Assembly (NCBI GenBank): GCA_947625255.1 | Contig: CANQNT010000025.1 | Coordinates: 1 to 47,490 of the forward strand | Direction: 5' to 3' | Length of the DNA stretch: 47,490 nt | Source: an uncultured Acetatifactor sp. | GTDB lineage: Bacteria > Bacillota > Clostridia > Lachnospirales > Lachnospiraceae | Part shown: positions 16,151-24,560 of the stretch, piece after piece | How the letters are laid out: each line of letters starts with the position of its first letter | Position numbering within the stretch: position 1 is the stretch's first letter | The notes under the pieces: generated by a model | Databases searched by the model: none | Told to the model about the DNA's origin: nothing | What the model saw: the letters and a program-made list of their open reading frames with translations, nothing else | Made by a program: the position numbers and the translations under genes

Positions 16151-17176
16151 ATGGAAAAGAAAAACATTGACTGGGGTAATCTGGGCTTTGGATACGTCCG
16201 GACTGATGTAAGATATGTATCCAATTACACAAATGGCGCTTGGGATGAGGGCGTCTTGACGGAGGATTCCAATATCGTGCTCAATGAGTGCGCGGGTGTC
16301 CTGCAGTATGCCCAGACTGTTTTCGAGGGGCTTAAGGCTTATACCACAGAGGATGGGCACATTGTTACGTTCCGTCCGGATCTGAATGCGGAACGTATGA
16401 TGGCTTCCGCGGCCAGACTGGAGATGCCGGTTTTCCCGAAGGAGCGTTTTCTGGATGCCGTGACGAAGACGGTGGCAGCCAACGCTGCTTATGTTCCTCC
16501 TTATGGGAGCGGGGCGACCTTATACCTTCGTCCGTATATGTTCGGTGTAAACCCCGTCATCGGCGTGAAGCCCGCGAATGATTATCAGTTCCGTCTTTTC
16601 TGTACACCTGTCGGACCGTATTTCAAAGGCGGCGTCAAGCCCCTTACCATCCGCGTCAGTGATTTTGACCGTGCGGCTCCGCACGGAACGGGACATATTA
16701 AGGCAGGTCTGAACTACGCCATGAGTCTCCATGCGATCGTCAGCGCTCATAATGAGGGCTATGACGAGAATATGTATCTTGATCCCGGCACTCGTACCAA
16801 GGTGGAGGAGACCGGCGGCGCGAACTTCTTATTCGTAACCAGGGACAACAAGGTGGTAACGCCGAAGTCCGACAGTATTCTGCCGTCCATCACAAGAAGG
16901 TCCCTGCTCCATGTGGCCAAGGAGTATCTGGGACTGGAAGTAGAAGAGAGGGAGGTCCTGCTGAGTGAGGTGTCTGATTTTGCGGAGTGCGGACTGTGCG
17001 GAACAGCGGCCGTGATTTCTCCCGTAGGTAAGATCGTGGACCATGGCAGGGAGATTTGCCTGCCCAGCGGTATGACCGAGATGGGTCCTGTGACCAAGAA
17101 GCTGTATGACACGCTGACAGGCATTCAAATGGGCCGGATCGAGGCTCCCAAGGGCTGGCTCCATGTGATTGAATAA
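16151..17176 (+). CDS. ilvE: Branched-chain amino acid aminotransferase
   Basis: ATG 16151 is chosen because AAAGGAGAT lies just before it and MEKKNIDWGNLGFGYV is the usual start of the family; the longer ORF start at 16061 lies in the promoter. The 341-residue fold-type IV enzyme transfers amino groups between glutamate and the 2-oxo acids of Leu, Ile and Val. The PLP lysine is in GHIKAGLNYA (about 180-189), with YLRPYMFG and the C-terminal ECGLCGTAAV phosphate-binding region also clear. It is encoded from its own promoter. Confidence 0.95.
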   Translation: MEKKNIDWGNLGFGYVRTDVRYVSNYTNGAWDEGVLTEDSNIVLNECAGVLQYAQTVFEGLKAYTTEDGHIVTFRPDLNAERMMASAARLEMPVFPKERFLDAVTKTVAANAAYVPPYGSGATLYLRPYMFGVNPVIGVKPANDYQFRLFCTPVGPYFKGGVKPLTIRVSDFDRAAPHGTGHIKAGLNYAMSLHAIVSAHNEGYDENMYLDPGTRTKVEETGGANFLFVTRDNKVVTPKSDSILPSITRRSLLHVAKEYLGLEVEEREVLLSEVSDFAECGLCGTAAVISPVGKIVDHGREICLPSGMTEMGPVTKKLYDTLTGIQMGRIEAPKGWLHVIE

Positions 17177-17200
17177 GGCTTTCGACAAAGGAAAAGAGAA

Positions 17201-17959
17201 ATGAAGCTTGTGACATTTAACATCCGCCTGGATAACGGTCAGGATGGGAGGAATAATTTTTGTCATCGGAAAGCATTTATTTTAGAGAAGCTTCGGAAGG
17301 AACAGCCGGATATCATTTGTTTTCAGGAGGTGCTGCCCCACGTGGCGGTATGGCTGAAAGAGGAGCTGGCGGATTATTATGTGATCGGCTGCGGCAGGGA
17401 TGAACGGCTGCGGGACGAGCAAGTGGCCATCGCTTATCGCAAGGACCGGATGAATCTGATGAAGATGGACACCTATTGGTTGTCGGAGACTCCCAATGTG
17501 CCAGCATCCCGTTATCCTGACCAGAGTATCTGTCCCAGAGTCTGCACCGAAGCGTTGATGGAGGAATTGTCCACGGGCTTTGTGTTCCGCGTGGTGAATA
17601 CCCACCTGGACCATGAGGGGCCTGAGGCCAGGAAGCAGGGATTGAATCAGATCCTGCGCACTCTGAAAGAAGCGGAATTTTTTCCGGAAGCGCCCATTGT
17701 CTTTACAGGGGATATGAACGCGGAGCCTGGCAGCGAGGAAATGCGCGTGATAGAGGAAAATCCTGAATTTACCAATGCCACGAAAGGGATTGGCTTTACC
17801 TACCATGGATACCAGCGCAAGACCGGACAAAGCTGCATCGATTACATCTTCCTCAGTAAGGGCATTGTTTGCCGACAGGTGGAAAAATGGACGGACAGCC
17901 GGGACGGCCTGTACCTTTCCGATCATTATCCGATTTGTGCGATTTTAGAGTCTGCATAA
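17201..17959 (+). CDS. Endonuclease/exonuclease/phosphatase family protein
   Basis: The 252-residue product spans a complete DNase I-like fold. Visible catalytic elements are TFNIRLDN (Asn near the start), CFQEVLP (metal-binding Glu), NTHLDHEG, GDMNAEPGS and the C-terminal SDHYPICAIL with the catalytic Asp-His pair. Members cleave phosphodiesters in DNA, lipids or sphingomyelin, or other phosphate esters; the substrate cannot be chosen here. There is no signal peptide, so it acts in the cytoplasm. It follows ilvE by 24 nt and is probably co-transcribed. A bidirectional hairpin follows at 17995. Confidence 0.85.
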   Translation: MKLVTFNIRLDNGQDGRNNFCHRKAFILEKLRKEQPDIICFQEVLPHVAVWLKEELADYYVIGCGRDERLRDEQVAIAYRKDRMNLMKMDTYWLSETPNVPASRYPDQSICPRVCTEALMEELSTGFVFRVVNTHLDHEGPEARKQGLNQILRTLKEAEFFPEAPIVFTGDMNAEPGSEEMRVIEENPEFTNATKGIGFTYHGYQRKTGQSCIDYIFLSKGIVCRQVEKWTDSRDGLYLSDHYPICAILESA

Positions 17960-17994
17960 GCATAACAGCAATAAACCTAAAAGCCATCAGTATA

Positions 17995-18029
17995 AAAGCG
18001 GCGGGGCAGTTTGGACTGTCCGCCGCTTT
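17995..18029. terminator. Bidirectional terminator hairpin between convergent genes
   Basis: AAAGCGGCGG (17995-18004) pairs with CCGCCGCTTT (18020-18029), and the inner GCAGT/ACTGT extends the stem. The minus-strand side is followed by a short T run, so it mainly serves the ABC exporter operon. It also separates the plus-strand nuclease gene. Confidence 0.75.
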
Positions 18030-18059
18030 GGCTATGTGCTGCCTGTCTATGGAGAAAGA

Positions 18060-20078
18060 TCATTCTACCAGCTGTAGGTCGTACAGCTTCTTATAAAGCC
18101 CGTTCTGGGCCAGCAGCTCCTGATGGCTGCCGGATTCCTGAATCTTTCCGTGGTGCATGACGATGATATTATCCGCGTGCTGGATGGTGGACAGTCTGTG
18201 TGCCACCATGATCGTGGTGCGGCCTTCCATCAGCTTTTCCAGGGCTTCCGTGATCAGGCTTTCCGTTTCGGTATCGATATTGGCGGTGGCTTCGTCCAAT
18301 ACCAGGATGGAGGGTTTATAGGCCAGTGTCCTGGCAAAGGAAATCAACTGTCTCTGGCCCGCGGAGAGGGTGCTGCCCCGTTCTGTCACGGGAGCGTCAT
18401 AGGCGCCGGGCATTTTTTCAATAAAGGTGTCGGCGTTGACGGTTTTGGCGGCCGCCTTGACATCCTCCAGGCTGATTTCCTCGCTGCCAAGTGAGATGTT
18501 GGTCTTAATGTCCCCTGTAAAGAGGAAAACGTCCTGCTGCACCTGACCAATGGCTCCCCGCAGCACATCCGTGTCGATGTCCTTGATGTTCACACCGTCA
18601 ATCAGGATTTCCCCTTTTTGAATATCAAAGTATCTTCCGATTAAATTGAGAATGGAGGTCTTGCCGGCTCCCGTCGCCCCTACAAAGGCCACTTTTTCTC
18701 CGGGATGGATAACAAAGCTCACATCCTTGAGAATGTAATCGTCCTTTTCATAAGCAAACCAGACGTGCCTGAATTCGATCCTCCCTTGTATCTGCACGGG
18801 CAAGGGATGCTCCGCGTTCACGATGTCCGGCTGTTCATCCAGGATGGAGAACACTTTTTCCGCGGAAGCCAGGGAGGACTGCAGGGTTCCGAACTGTTCC
18901 GCCAGCTCCTGAATGGGCTGGAAGAAAGATCCAATATAGGTGATGAAAATGTAGAGCGTGCCCAGGGAAAGGGTGCCGCCCAGGACAAAGGAGCTTCCCG
19001 TGCCGATCACGATGACCATGGCCAGAATGGAGAGCAGATAAATGGACGGACGGAAAATGGCGAAGATCATGACCTCCCGCCAGTTGGCCTGGAACAGCTC
19101 CAGGGATTTCTGTTGGAATTCCGCCTGCTTTTCTTTTTCTTTGGCAAAAATCTGAATCAGCTTCATACCGGAGAGGTGCTCCGAGAGGAAGGTGTTGATC
19201 TCGGTAATTTTATTACGGGTAAGCTGGTAAGCCTTTCTGGAGGTGTAACGGAACACGAAAGTCAATACCCCGACCACGGGCAGGAGCAGGAAAGATACCA
19301 GCGCCATGCCGGGATTGATGGAGATCATCACGACCGCATAGCCGATGATCATGACTACATTTTTAAACAGGCGGACTAGAATCGTGGTAAACAGCTCGTT
19401 GATCGCCTCGGTATCATTACTGACCCGGGTAACCAGCTTCCCCACCGGCGTGGTATTGAAAAAGCCCAGAGAGAGGCTGTGGATATGCCGGAAAACCTCT
19501 TCGCGCATACTGTAAATGATTTTCTGACCCATTTTCTGCAGCATCCAGGTATCCGCGGCGTTCAGCACCAGCCCCAGAAGCAGCATCAACAGATAAAGGC
19601 CGGCGGTGCGCAAAATGCCCTGGAAGTCAGAATGCCGCAGCTGCCAAAGCTCATCCCTGGTCAAGGGAGTATTCGGTCTGGAAGAGTGGGAGTCCAGGTA
19701 TTGGCGGATCATTTCCGGCTCGGCCTCGGACAAAAGCACGGTCTGAGCGGCTGTCAGATGTTCCGCCATATAGTATTCATCCTCGTAGAGGAGGATCTGA
19801 TAATAATCTCCCGGATCAGAAGCAATGGTTTCTTCCGTAATTGCCGGATCCTTTCGGGTCAGATGCACGGACTGCCCCGTACCCGTCTGATAGAGGACGC
19901 TGTCAGAAGCCTCTTCCGTTGCCAGGTAAGGTTTGAAATAGCCGTTGATATAGTCGTCAATGGCGTCTCCGATAATGATGGGTCGATAGAGCTCCACCAC
20001 AATGATCAATAGGACCAGAAGGGTGGCGGCGGTCATAGTCCATTTATGGGGTTTTAGGTAACCAAGAAGTCGTTTCAT
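18060..20078 (-). CDS. Heterodimeric ABC exporter subunit with extracellular insert (BmrD/YheH-like)
   Basis: The 672-residue product has six membrane helices with an unusually long loop after helix 1 (about residues 40-150), predicted extracellular, as in the larger subunit of BmrCD/LmrCD-type exporters. The nucleotide-binding domain has Walker A GATGAGKTS, a variant signature LSAGQRQLISFAR (second Gly is Ala) and a complete ILVLDEATANID with the catalytic Glu. The start ATG overlaps the stop of the partner gene (ATGA), so the two are translated together. Such pairs export drugs or peptides. This subunit provides the catalytic Glu of the active composite site. Confidence 0.9.
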   Translation of the reverse strand: MKRLLGYLKPHKWTMTAATLLVLLIIVVELYRPIIIGDAIDDYINGYFKPYLATEEASDSVLYQTGTGQSVHLTRKDPAITEETIASDPGDYYQILLYEDEYYMAEHLTAAQTVLLSEAEPEMIRQYLDSHSSRPNTPLTRDELWQLRHSDFQGILRTAGLYLLMLLLGLVLNAADTWMLQKMGQKIIYSMREEVFRHIHSLSLGFFNTTPVGKLVTRVSNDTEAINELFTTILVRLFKNVVMIIGYAVVMISINPGMALVSFLLLPVVGVLTFVFRYTSRKAYQLTRNKITEINTFLSEHLSGMKLIQIFAKEKEKQAEFQQKSLELFQANWREVMIFAIFRPSIYLLSILAMVIVIGTGSSFVLGGTLSLGTLYIFITYIGSFFQPIQELAEQFGTLQSSLASAEKVFSILDEQPDIVNAEHPLPVQIQGRIEFRHVWFAYEKDDYILKDVSFVIHPGEKVAFVGATGAGKTSILNLIGRYFDIQKGEILIDGVNIKDIDTDVLRGAIGQVQQDVFLFTGDIKTNISLGSEEISLEDVKAAAKTVNADTFIEKMPGAYDAPVTERGSTLSAGQRQLISFARTLAYKPSILVLDEATANIDTETESLITEALEKLMEGRTTIMVAHRLSTIQHADNIIVMHHGKIQESGSHQELLAQNGLYKKLYDLQLVE

Positions 20079-21889
20079 GCGTGCACACCTCCTTTGCGGG
20101 TTTCCGCGGTTTCTTCCAGATCCTTTTGCAGGGCGGCGCGTTTTTCTCCAATGGCCGCTTCCAGCTGCTGTTTTTCAAACATATCCTTGTAAATACCGCC
20201 CAGAGCCATGAGCTCGTGGTGGTTTCCGATTTCTCTGGCTTCTCCGTCTTCCAGCACCATGATCACGTCCGCGTTTTGGATGGTGGAGATGCGGTGTGCG
20301 ATCAGAATGGTGGTCTTGCCTGCCCGGATTTTTTTCAGGTTCTGTAAAATATGCTCCTCGGTGTCCGTGTCCACGGCGGAAAGGGCGTCGTCCAGAATGA
20401 GAATGGGCGCGTCCTTCATCAATGCCCTGGCAATGGAGCTTCGTTGTTTCTGGCCGCCGGAAAGGGTAACACCCCGCTCTCCCACGATGGTTTCGTAACC
20501 GTCCGGGAATTCGATGATGTTTTCATGGATACAGGCGGCTTCGGAGGCTTTGATGATTTGTTCCATGCTTTCTTCTTCAACGCCGAAAGCGATGTTGGAT
20601 TTCAGTGTGTCGGAAAACAGGAAATTATCCTGGGGAACATAGGCGATGTTCTCCCGCAGCATTTTCAGGGGAATGGTATTAATGTCATGTCCATCCAGCA
20701 AAATCATGCCCGGTTTGGTATTGTAGAGGTGCAAAAGAAGATTCACCAGAGTGGTCTTGCCGTTGCCGGTGCGCCCGATGATGGCCAGCGTGGTGCCGGC
20801 CGGAACCTCTAAATTGATATCCTTGAGGGTGGGCTCGCTCATGCCCTTATGGAGGAAAGTCAGGTGGGAAAAAGTAATATTGCCTTTCAGGGAGGGATAA
20901 GCCTTTGTCTCTTCCGTGTCATGAATCTCAGGCTGCTGCGCGAAGACCTCCTGAATCCGGCGGATGGAAGCGCCGCCCTGGGAAAACATATTGATGGCGT
21001 CCCCGCAGGCCAGCATGGGCCAGACCAGCATATTGATGTATTGGTTGAAGGCCACAAACCGTCCCAGGGTAATCTGCCCGGTCAGGGCCAGGTATCCCCC
21101 GAAGATCAGGGTGATCAGGGTGCTGCACCCGATGATCACATCCAATAAAGGAATCACGATGGCGTTGAGACGAACTACGGCCAGGTTCTTTTCCATGGTG
21201 TTGCCGTTGGCAAGGGCAAATTCCCTCATCTGGGAACGCTCTCTGACAAAGGCCTTGATAACCCGCACGCCGGAGAAGCTTTCCTGTACGAAGTCCGTCA
21301 GATCGGAAACGGCCTCTTGTCTGGCCTTGTAACGGGGATGAATGATTTTGCCATAGTAGATTTCCCCGATACAGATGACCGCCATGGGAATCAGGACCAG
21401 GAGTGTCAGCGTCACATCCACGTAGTACATCATCTGGAAAAGCACCATGACGGTCATCACGGTGGCGTCAAAGATACTGATGATGGCCGGGCCGATGGCC
21501 ATGCGCACGGAGTTTAGGTCACTGGTGAAGCGTGTCATCAGGTCCCCGGTCTTGTGCTCGTTGTAATATTCCACGTCCATTTTTTCCAGGTGGGCGAACA
21601 TGTCGTTGCGAATCTCCATCTCGATGGAGCGGGCGGCCCCGAAGAGAAAGAAGCGCCAGAAGAAACGTCCGATGGCCAGTGTCAGTCCCAGCAGGAACAG
21701 CTGCAGCAGACAGAGCAGGATGCCGTTCCAGTCCAGGGTATGGTCCGTCAGACCGTCGGTAATGGTGCCGGTCATGCGCGGTATGTAAATATTGGCGAAG
21801 TCCACGATGAACAATGTGAAGATGCCCGCCGCGTATTGAAAGCGATGACGTTTGATATACTGTAGGATAAATCGAAATGAGTCGCGCAT
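20075..21889 (-). CDS. Heterodimeric ABC exporter subunit with degenerate ATP site (BmrC/YheI-like)
   Basis: ATG 21889 is chosen because AGGAGG precedes it by 4 nt and MRDSFRFILQYIKRH fits the family start; the longer ORF adds an unlikely leader. The 604-residue product has six membrane helices and an ATPase domain with Walker A GRTGNGKTT and the canonical signature LSGGQKQRSSIAR. Walker B ends in ILDDALSAVD: Asp replaces the catalytic Glu. One of the two ATP sites of the dimer is therefore degenerate, as in TM287/288 and LmrCD. It is the first gene of a two-gene operon. Confidence 0.9.
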   Translation of the reverse strand: MRDSFRFILQYIKRHRFQYAAGIFTLFIVDFANIYIPRMTGTITDGLTDHTLDWNGILLCLLQLFLLGLTLAIGRFFWRFFLFGAARSIEMEIRNDMFAHLEKMDVEYYNEHKTGDLMTRFTSDLNSVRMAIGPAIISIFDATVMTVMVLFQMMYYVDVTLTLLVLIPMAVICIGEIYYGKIIHPRYKARQEAVSDLTDFVQESFSGVRVIKAFVRERSQMREFALANGNTMEKNLAVVRLNAIVIPLLDVIIGCSTLITLIFGGYLALTGQITLGRFVAFNQYINMLVWPMLACGDAINMFSQGGASIRRIQEVFAQQPEIHDTEETKAYPSLKGNITFSHLTFLHKGMSEPTLKDINLEVPAGTTLAIIGRTGNGKTTLVNLLLHLYNTKPGMILLDGHDINTIPLKMLRENIAYVPQDNFLFSDTLKSNIAFGVEEESMEQIIKASEAACIHENIIEFPDGYETIVGERGVTLSGGQKQRSSIARALMKDAPILILDDALSAVDTDTEEHILQNLKKIRAGKTTILIAHRISTIQNADVIMVLEDGEAREIGNHHELMALGGIYKDMFEKQQLEAAIGEKRAALQKDLEETAETRKGGVHA

Positions 21890-21932
21890 AAAACCTCCTG
21901 TGTGTAGAATCCGTAATTGGGCGAATATGAAT

Positions 21933-21961
21933 ATTGTACTGCTTTTTGACAAAAGCTACAA
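21933..21961 (-). promoter_or_regulatory. Possible promoter of the ABC exporter operon
   Basis: On the minus strand TTGTAG (21956-21961), a 17-nt spacer and TACAAT (21933-21938), about 45 nt upstream of the first gene. The -35 match is weak. Confidence 0.4.
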
Positions 21962-21993
21962 TACCCTTTTTCATGAGAAAAGGAAGGAATCGG

Positions 21994-22022
21994 TTGCTTT
22001 TTCCAGGGGAAAAGTGTACAAT
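21994..22022 (+). promoter_or_regulatory. Promoter of the arabinofuranosidase gene
   Basis: TTGCTT (21994-21999), a 17-nt spacer and TACAAT (22017-22022). It overlaps ATG 22021, which argues that translation starts at 22069 instead. Confidence 0.55.
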
Positions 22023-22068
22023 GAAAAAAGATTGGGGAGGGGAGAATAGAAAGGAGCTTTGCCTTGGT

Positions 22069-24417
22069 ATGGAAACTGTGGAAAAGCAGATTACCTTATC
22101 CGTGGATCTGAAACAGACTGGAGAACCTTTGGGGGATTTTTACGGTATCTTCTTCGAGGACATCAATCACGCGGCGGACGGGGGATTATATGCGGAGATG
22201 GTGCAAAACCGGGATTTTGAGTTCTGCCCGATTGACAATGGAGGCTATCGCTCTTTGACCGCCTGGGAAAAGGTGGAAGAGGATGGGCGGGCGGATTGGA
22301 TGATTTCTTCCAGGGAGCCCGTGAGTGACGCAAATCCCCATTACCTGGTGTTAAATGTGACCAGGGCCGGAAAACGGGTGGGAGCGCGCAATCTGGGGTA
22401 TCATGGGGGAATGGCCGTGGATGAGGGAAAGGAATATCAGTTTTCCTGTTACGCCAGATGCAGAAATGCGAATCTTAAAGTTGTCCGTGCCGCTCTGACA
22501 GATCCCCGCGGCGAAGTGATTTGTGAGGCTTGTTTCACAGTTGGGGAAAGTTGGGAGAGGTATGAACTGCTTTTGGTTCCTTCCGTTTCAGAACTTCATG
22601 GGCGGCTTGAGCTTTGGGTGGAAGAAACCGGAATTCTGGAGCTGGATTTTGTTTCCCTGATGCCGGCAGATACTTTCCTGGGCCGCAAAAACGGCATGAG
22701 AAAGGATATCGCTCGTTTGTTGGCTGATTTAAAACCCCGCTTTATGCGTTTTCCGGGAGGCTGTCTTGTCCATGACGGAGCCCTGGAAGCCCGTAGACGG
22801 GATTCCATGTATCGTTGGAAGAATACGATCGGCGATTTGACGCAACGGCCTGGACGGCGGAATAATTGGGGCTATCATCAGTCTTATGGGATTGGTTTCT
22901 TGGAATATTTCCAATTTTGCGAGGATATTGGCGCACAGCCGCTTCCCGTGCTGCCGGGAGGGTATAATCCCCATTCCGGCGAGGCGGTTCCCCTGGAGGA
23001 ACTGGGGCCCTGGGTGCAGGACGCGCTGGATTTGATTGAATTTGCCAATGGAGACGCGGATACGGAATGGGGCGGACTTCGGACAAGGATGGGCCATCCA
23101 AAGCCCTTTGGCTTAAAATATCTGGCCATTGGAAATGAAGAAGCGGGAGCCGCTTTCTGGGAACGGTACGAGGTATTTCATCGTGCGATCCGGGAAACAT
23201 ATCCGGAGGTTCAGATCATTAATTCCGCGGGACCTTTCTGTGCGGGAGAAGCTTATGAGATGGGTTGGAAGTCGGCGCGGGAGAATGGCTCCGATCTGGT
23301 GGACGAGCATTATTATCAGGCGCCGGAGTGGTTTATAGCCAATCACCATCATTATGATTCCTATAAGGGACCGGCCAAGGTTTTCCTGGGAGAATATGCT
23401 TCCTGCGGAAATACCTGGTACAATGCTCTGGCAGAGGCTTCTTACATGATTGGGCTGGAGCGCAACGCCAAAGGAGTGGGACTTGCCTGTTACGCGCCTC
23501 TTTTGTGCAATGCCGCTTATGTCAATTGGCGGCCGGATTTGATTTGGTTTGATCATCATCGAGTGTATGGCTCCGCAAGCTACTATGTGCAGAAGTTATT
23601 TATGAACCATCAGGGAGATGAGGCGTTGTCCGTGGAAGCGGACGGGGTGGACACGGAAATTCCCATGGAAGCTTATCCTGATCATTATGACGGAATGCTT
23701 TGGCTGGCCGGTTATGGACACGCGGAGACCTTGTACAGGGACGTGGTATTGGAGAACCTGGATACCGGGGAAAGCCGCACGTGGACCCGGGCGATTGCTC
23801 CCAAAGGGAAGAAGCTGGAATTGGGGCAGTATTCCTGGACGAATTTCAGGCTTTCTTTCAAGGCGCGGCAGCCGGGCAGAGGTGTGGGTTTCGATTTATA
23901 TCTGGGTTATCAGGATGAGGAGAATCATTTCGTGCTGAATTTCGGCGGCTGGGCGAATCAGGATCTCTTTTTCACCCATCGAATCCGGGGAGCGGGCAGT
24001 ACCTTGGACCAGGCTTCCTTTCACGTGGAGGCGGATCGGGAGTATGAGGTGGTGACAGAGGTGCATGGCCGTCGGACGCAGGTGTGGGCGGACGGCCGCA
24101 AGATGCTTGACAGAGACGTACCGCCCATGAATATGGAGGCCTTGTATTATACCGCGGGCAAAACCCGGGACGGAGAGATCATTGTGAAGCTGGTGAACGT
24201 CACCAAAGAGACACGGAACGTGCGCATACTTTTGAAAGGCTGTGTACATAGAAATGTCGTCGTACACTGTATGGAGGGATTTGCCGACGAAGACGAAAAC
24301 AGCTTTGAGGAACCATGCAAGGTGAGTCCGAAAAGCTTTGAGACCGTGTTGAAAGATGGCATCCTGGAATTTATCATGCCAGGGAGAGCGTTGCGCATTT
24401 GTCAGATTTTGGCGTAA
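22069..24417 (+). CDS. GH51 alpha-L-arabinofuranosidase with inserted carbohydrate-binding-like module
   Basis: ATG 22069 is chosen because the longer starts lie in the promoter; AAGGAG sits 12 nt upstream, a little far. The 782-residue product has the GH51 pattern: an N-terminal GDFYGIFFEDINHAADGG, a beta-sandwich insert near 90-190 resembling CBM4/9, a catalytic barrel with acid/base Glu in AIGNEE (about 357) and nucleophile Glu in LGEYAS (about 442). The C-terminal domain is interrupted at about 565-690 by a second sandwich-like module. No signal peptide is seen, so it acts on imported arabino-oligosaccharides. The neighbouring xylulokinase and isomerase genes fit pentose use. Confidence 0.88.
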   Translation: METVEKQITLSVDLKQTGEPLGDFYGIFFEDINHAADGGLYAEMVQNRDFEFCPIDNGGYRSLTAWEKVEEDGRADWMISSREPVSDANPHYLVLNVTRAGKRVGARNLGYHGGMAVDEGKEYQFSCYARCRNANLKVVRAALTDPRGEVICEACFTVGESWERYELLLVPSVSELHGRLELWVEETGILELDFVSLMPADTFLGRKNGMRKDIARLLADLKPRFMRFPGGCLVHDGALEARRRDSMYRWKNTIGDLTQRPGRRNNWGYHQSYGIGFLEYFQFCEDIGAQPLPVLPGGYNPHSGEAVPLEELGPWVQDALDLIEFANGDADTEWGGLRTRMGHPKPFGLKYLAIGNEEAGAAFWERYEVFHRAIRETYPEVQIINSAGPFCAGEAYEMGWKSARENGSDLVDEHYYQAPEWFIANHHHYDSYKGPAKVFLGEYASCGNTWYNALAEASYMIGLERNAKGVGLACYAPLLCNAAYVNWRPDLIWFDHHRVYGSASYYVQKLFMNHQGDEALSVEADGVDTEIPMEAYPDHYDGMLWLAGYGHAETLYRDVVLENLDTGESRTWTRAIAPKGKKLELGQYSWTNFRLSFKARQPGRGVGFDLYLGYQDEENHFVLNFGGWANQDLFFTHRIRGAGSTLDQASFHVEADREYEVVTEVHGRRTQVWADGRKMLDRDVPPMNMEALYYTAGKTRDGEIIVKLVNVTKETRNVRILLKGCVHRNVVVHCMEGFADEDENSFEEPCKVSPKSFETVLKDGILEFIMPGRALRICQILA

Positions 24418-24560
24418 TGGGGCGGACGCGATTGGCGATAATGGTTCGGACGCGGTCGGTGATTGATGTTGGAAGCGTTGAATGGGAAATTAGGGGTGGC
24501 TTTTGTTCGGCGCGCCATCCTTGAATAAAGAAAAGCGTTTATGCGCGGATAGGAGAGGCT

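Noticed and set aside
18705..20012. Plus-strand ORFs of 224 and 177 codons opposite the ABC exporter
   Set aside because: Antisense shadows of a confident ABC gene; His/Gln/Gly-rich composition typical of reverse frames.
21934..22068. N-terminal 45-codon extension of the arabinofuranosidase
   Set aside because: It covers a TTGCTT-17-TACAAT promoter, and the sequence before residue 46 has no family similarity.
24423..24470. Imperfect 24-nt repeat before xylB as a regulator operator
   Set aside because: Only about 17 of 24 positions match and there is no symmetry, so an operator cannot be supported.
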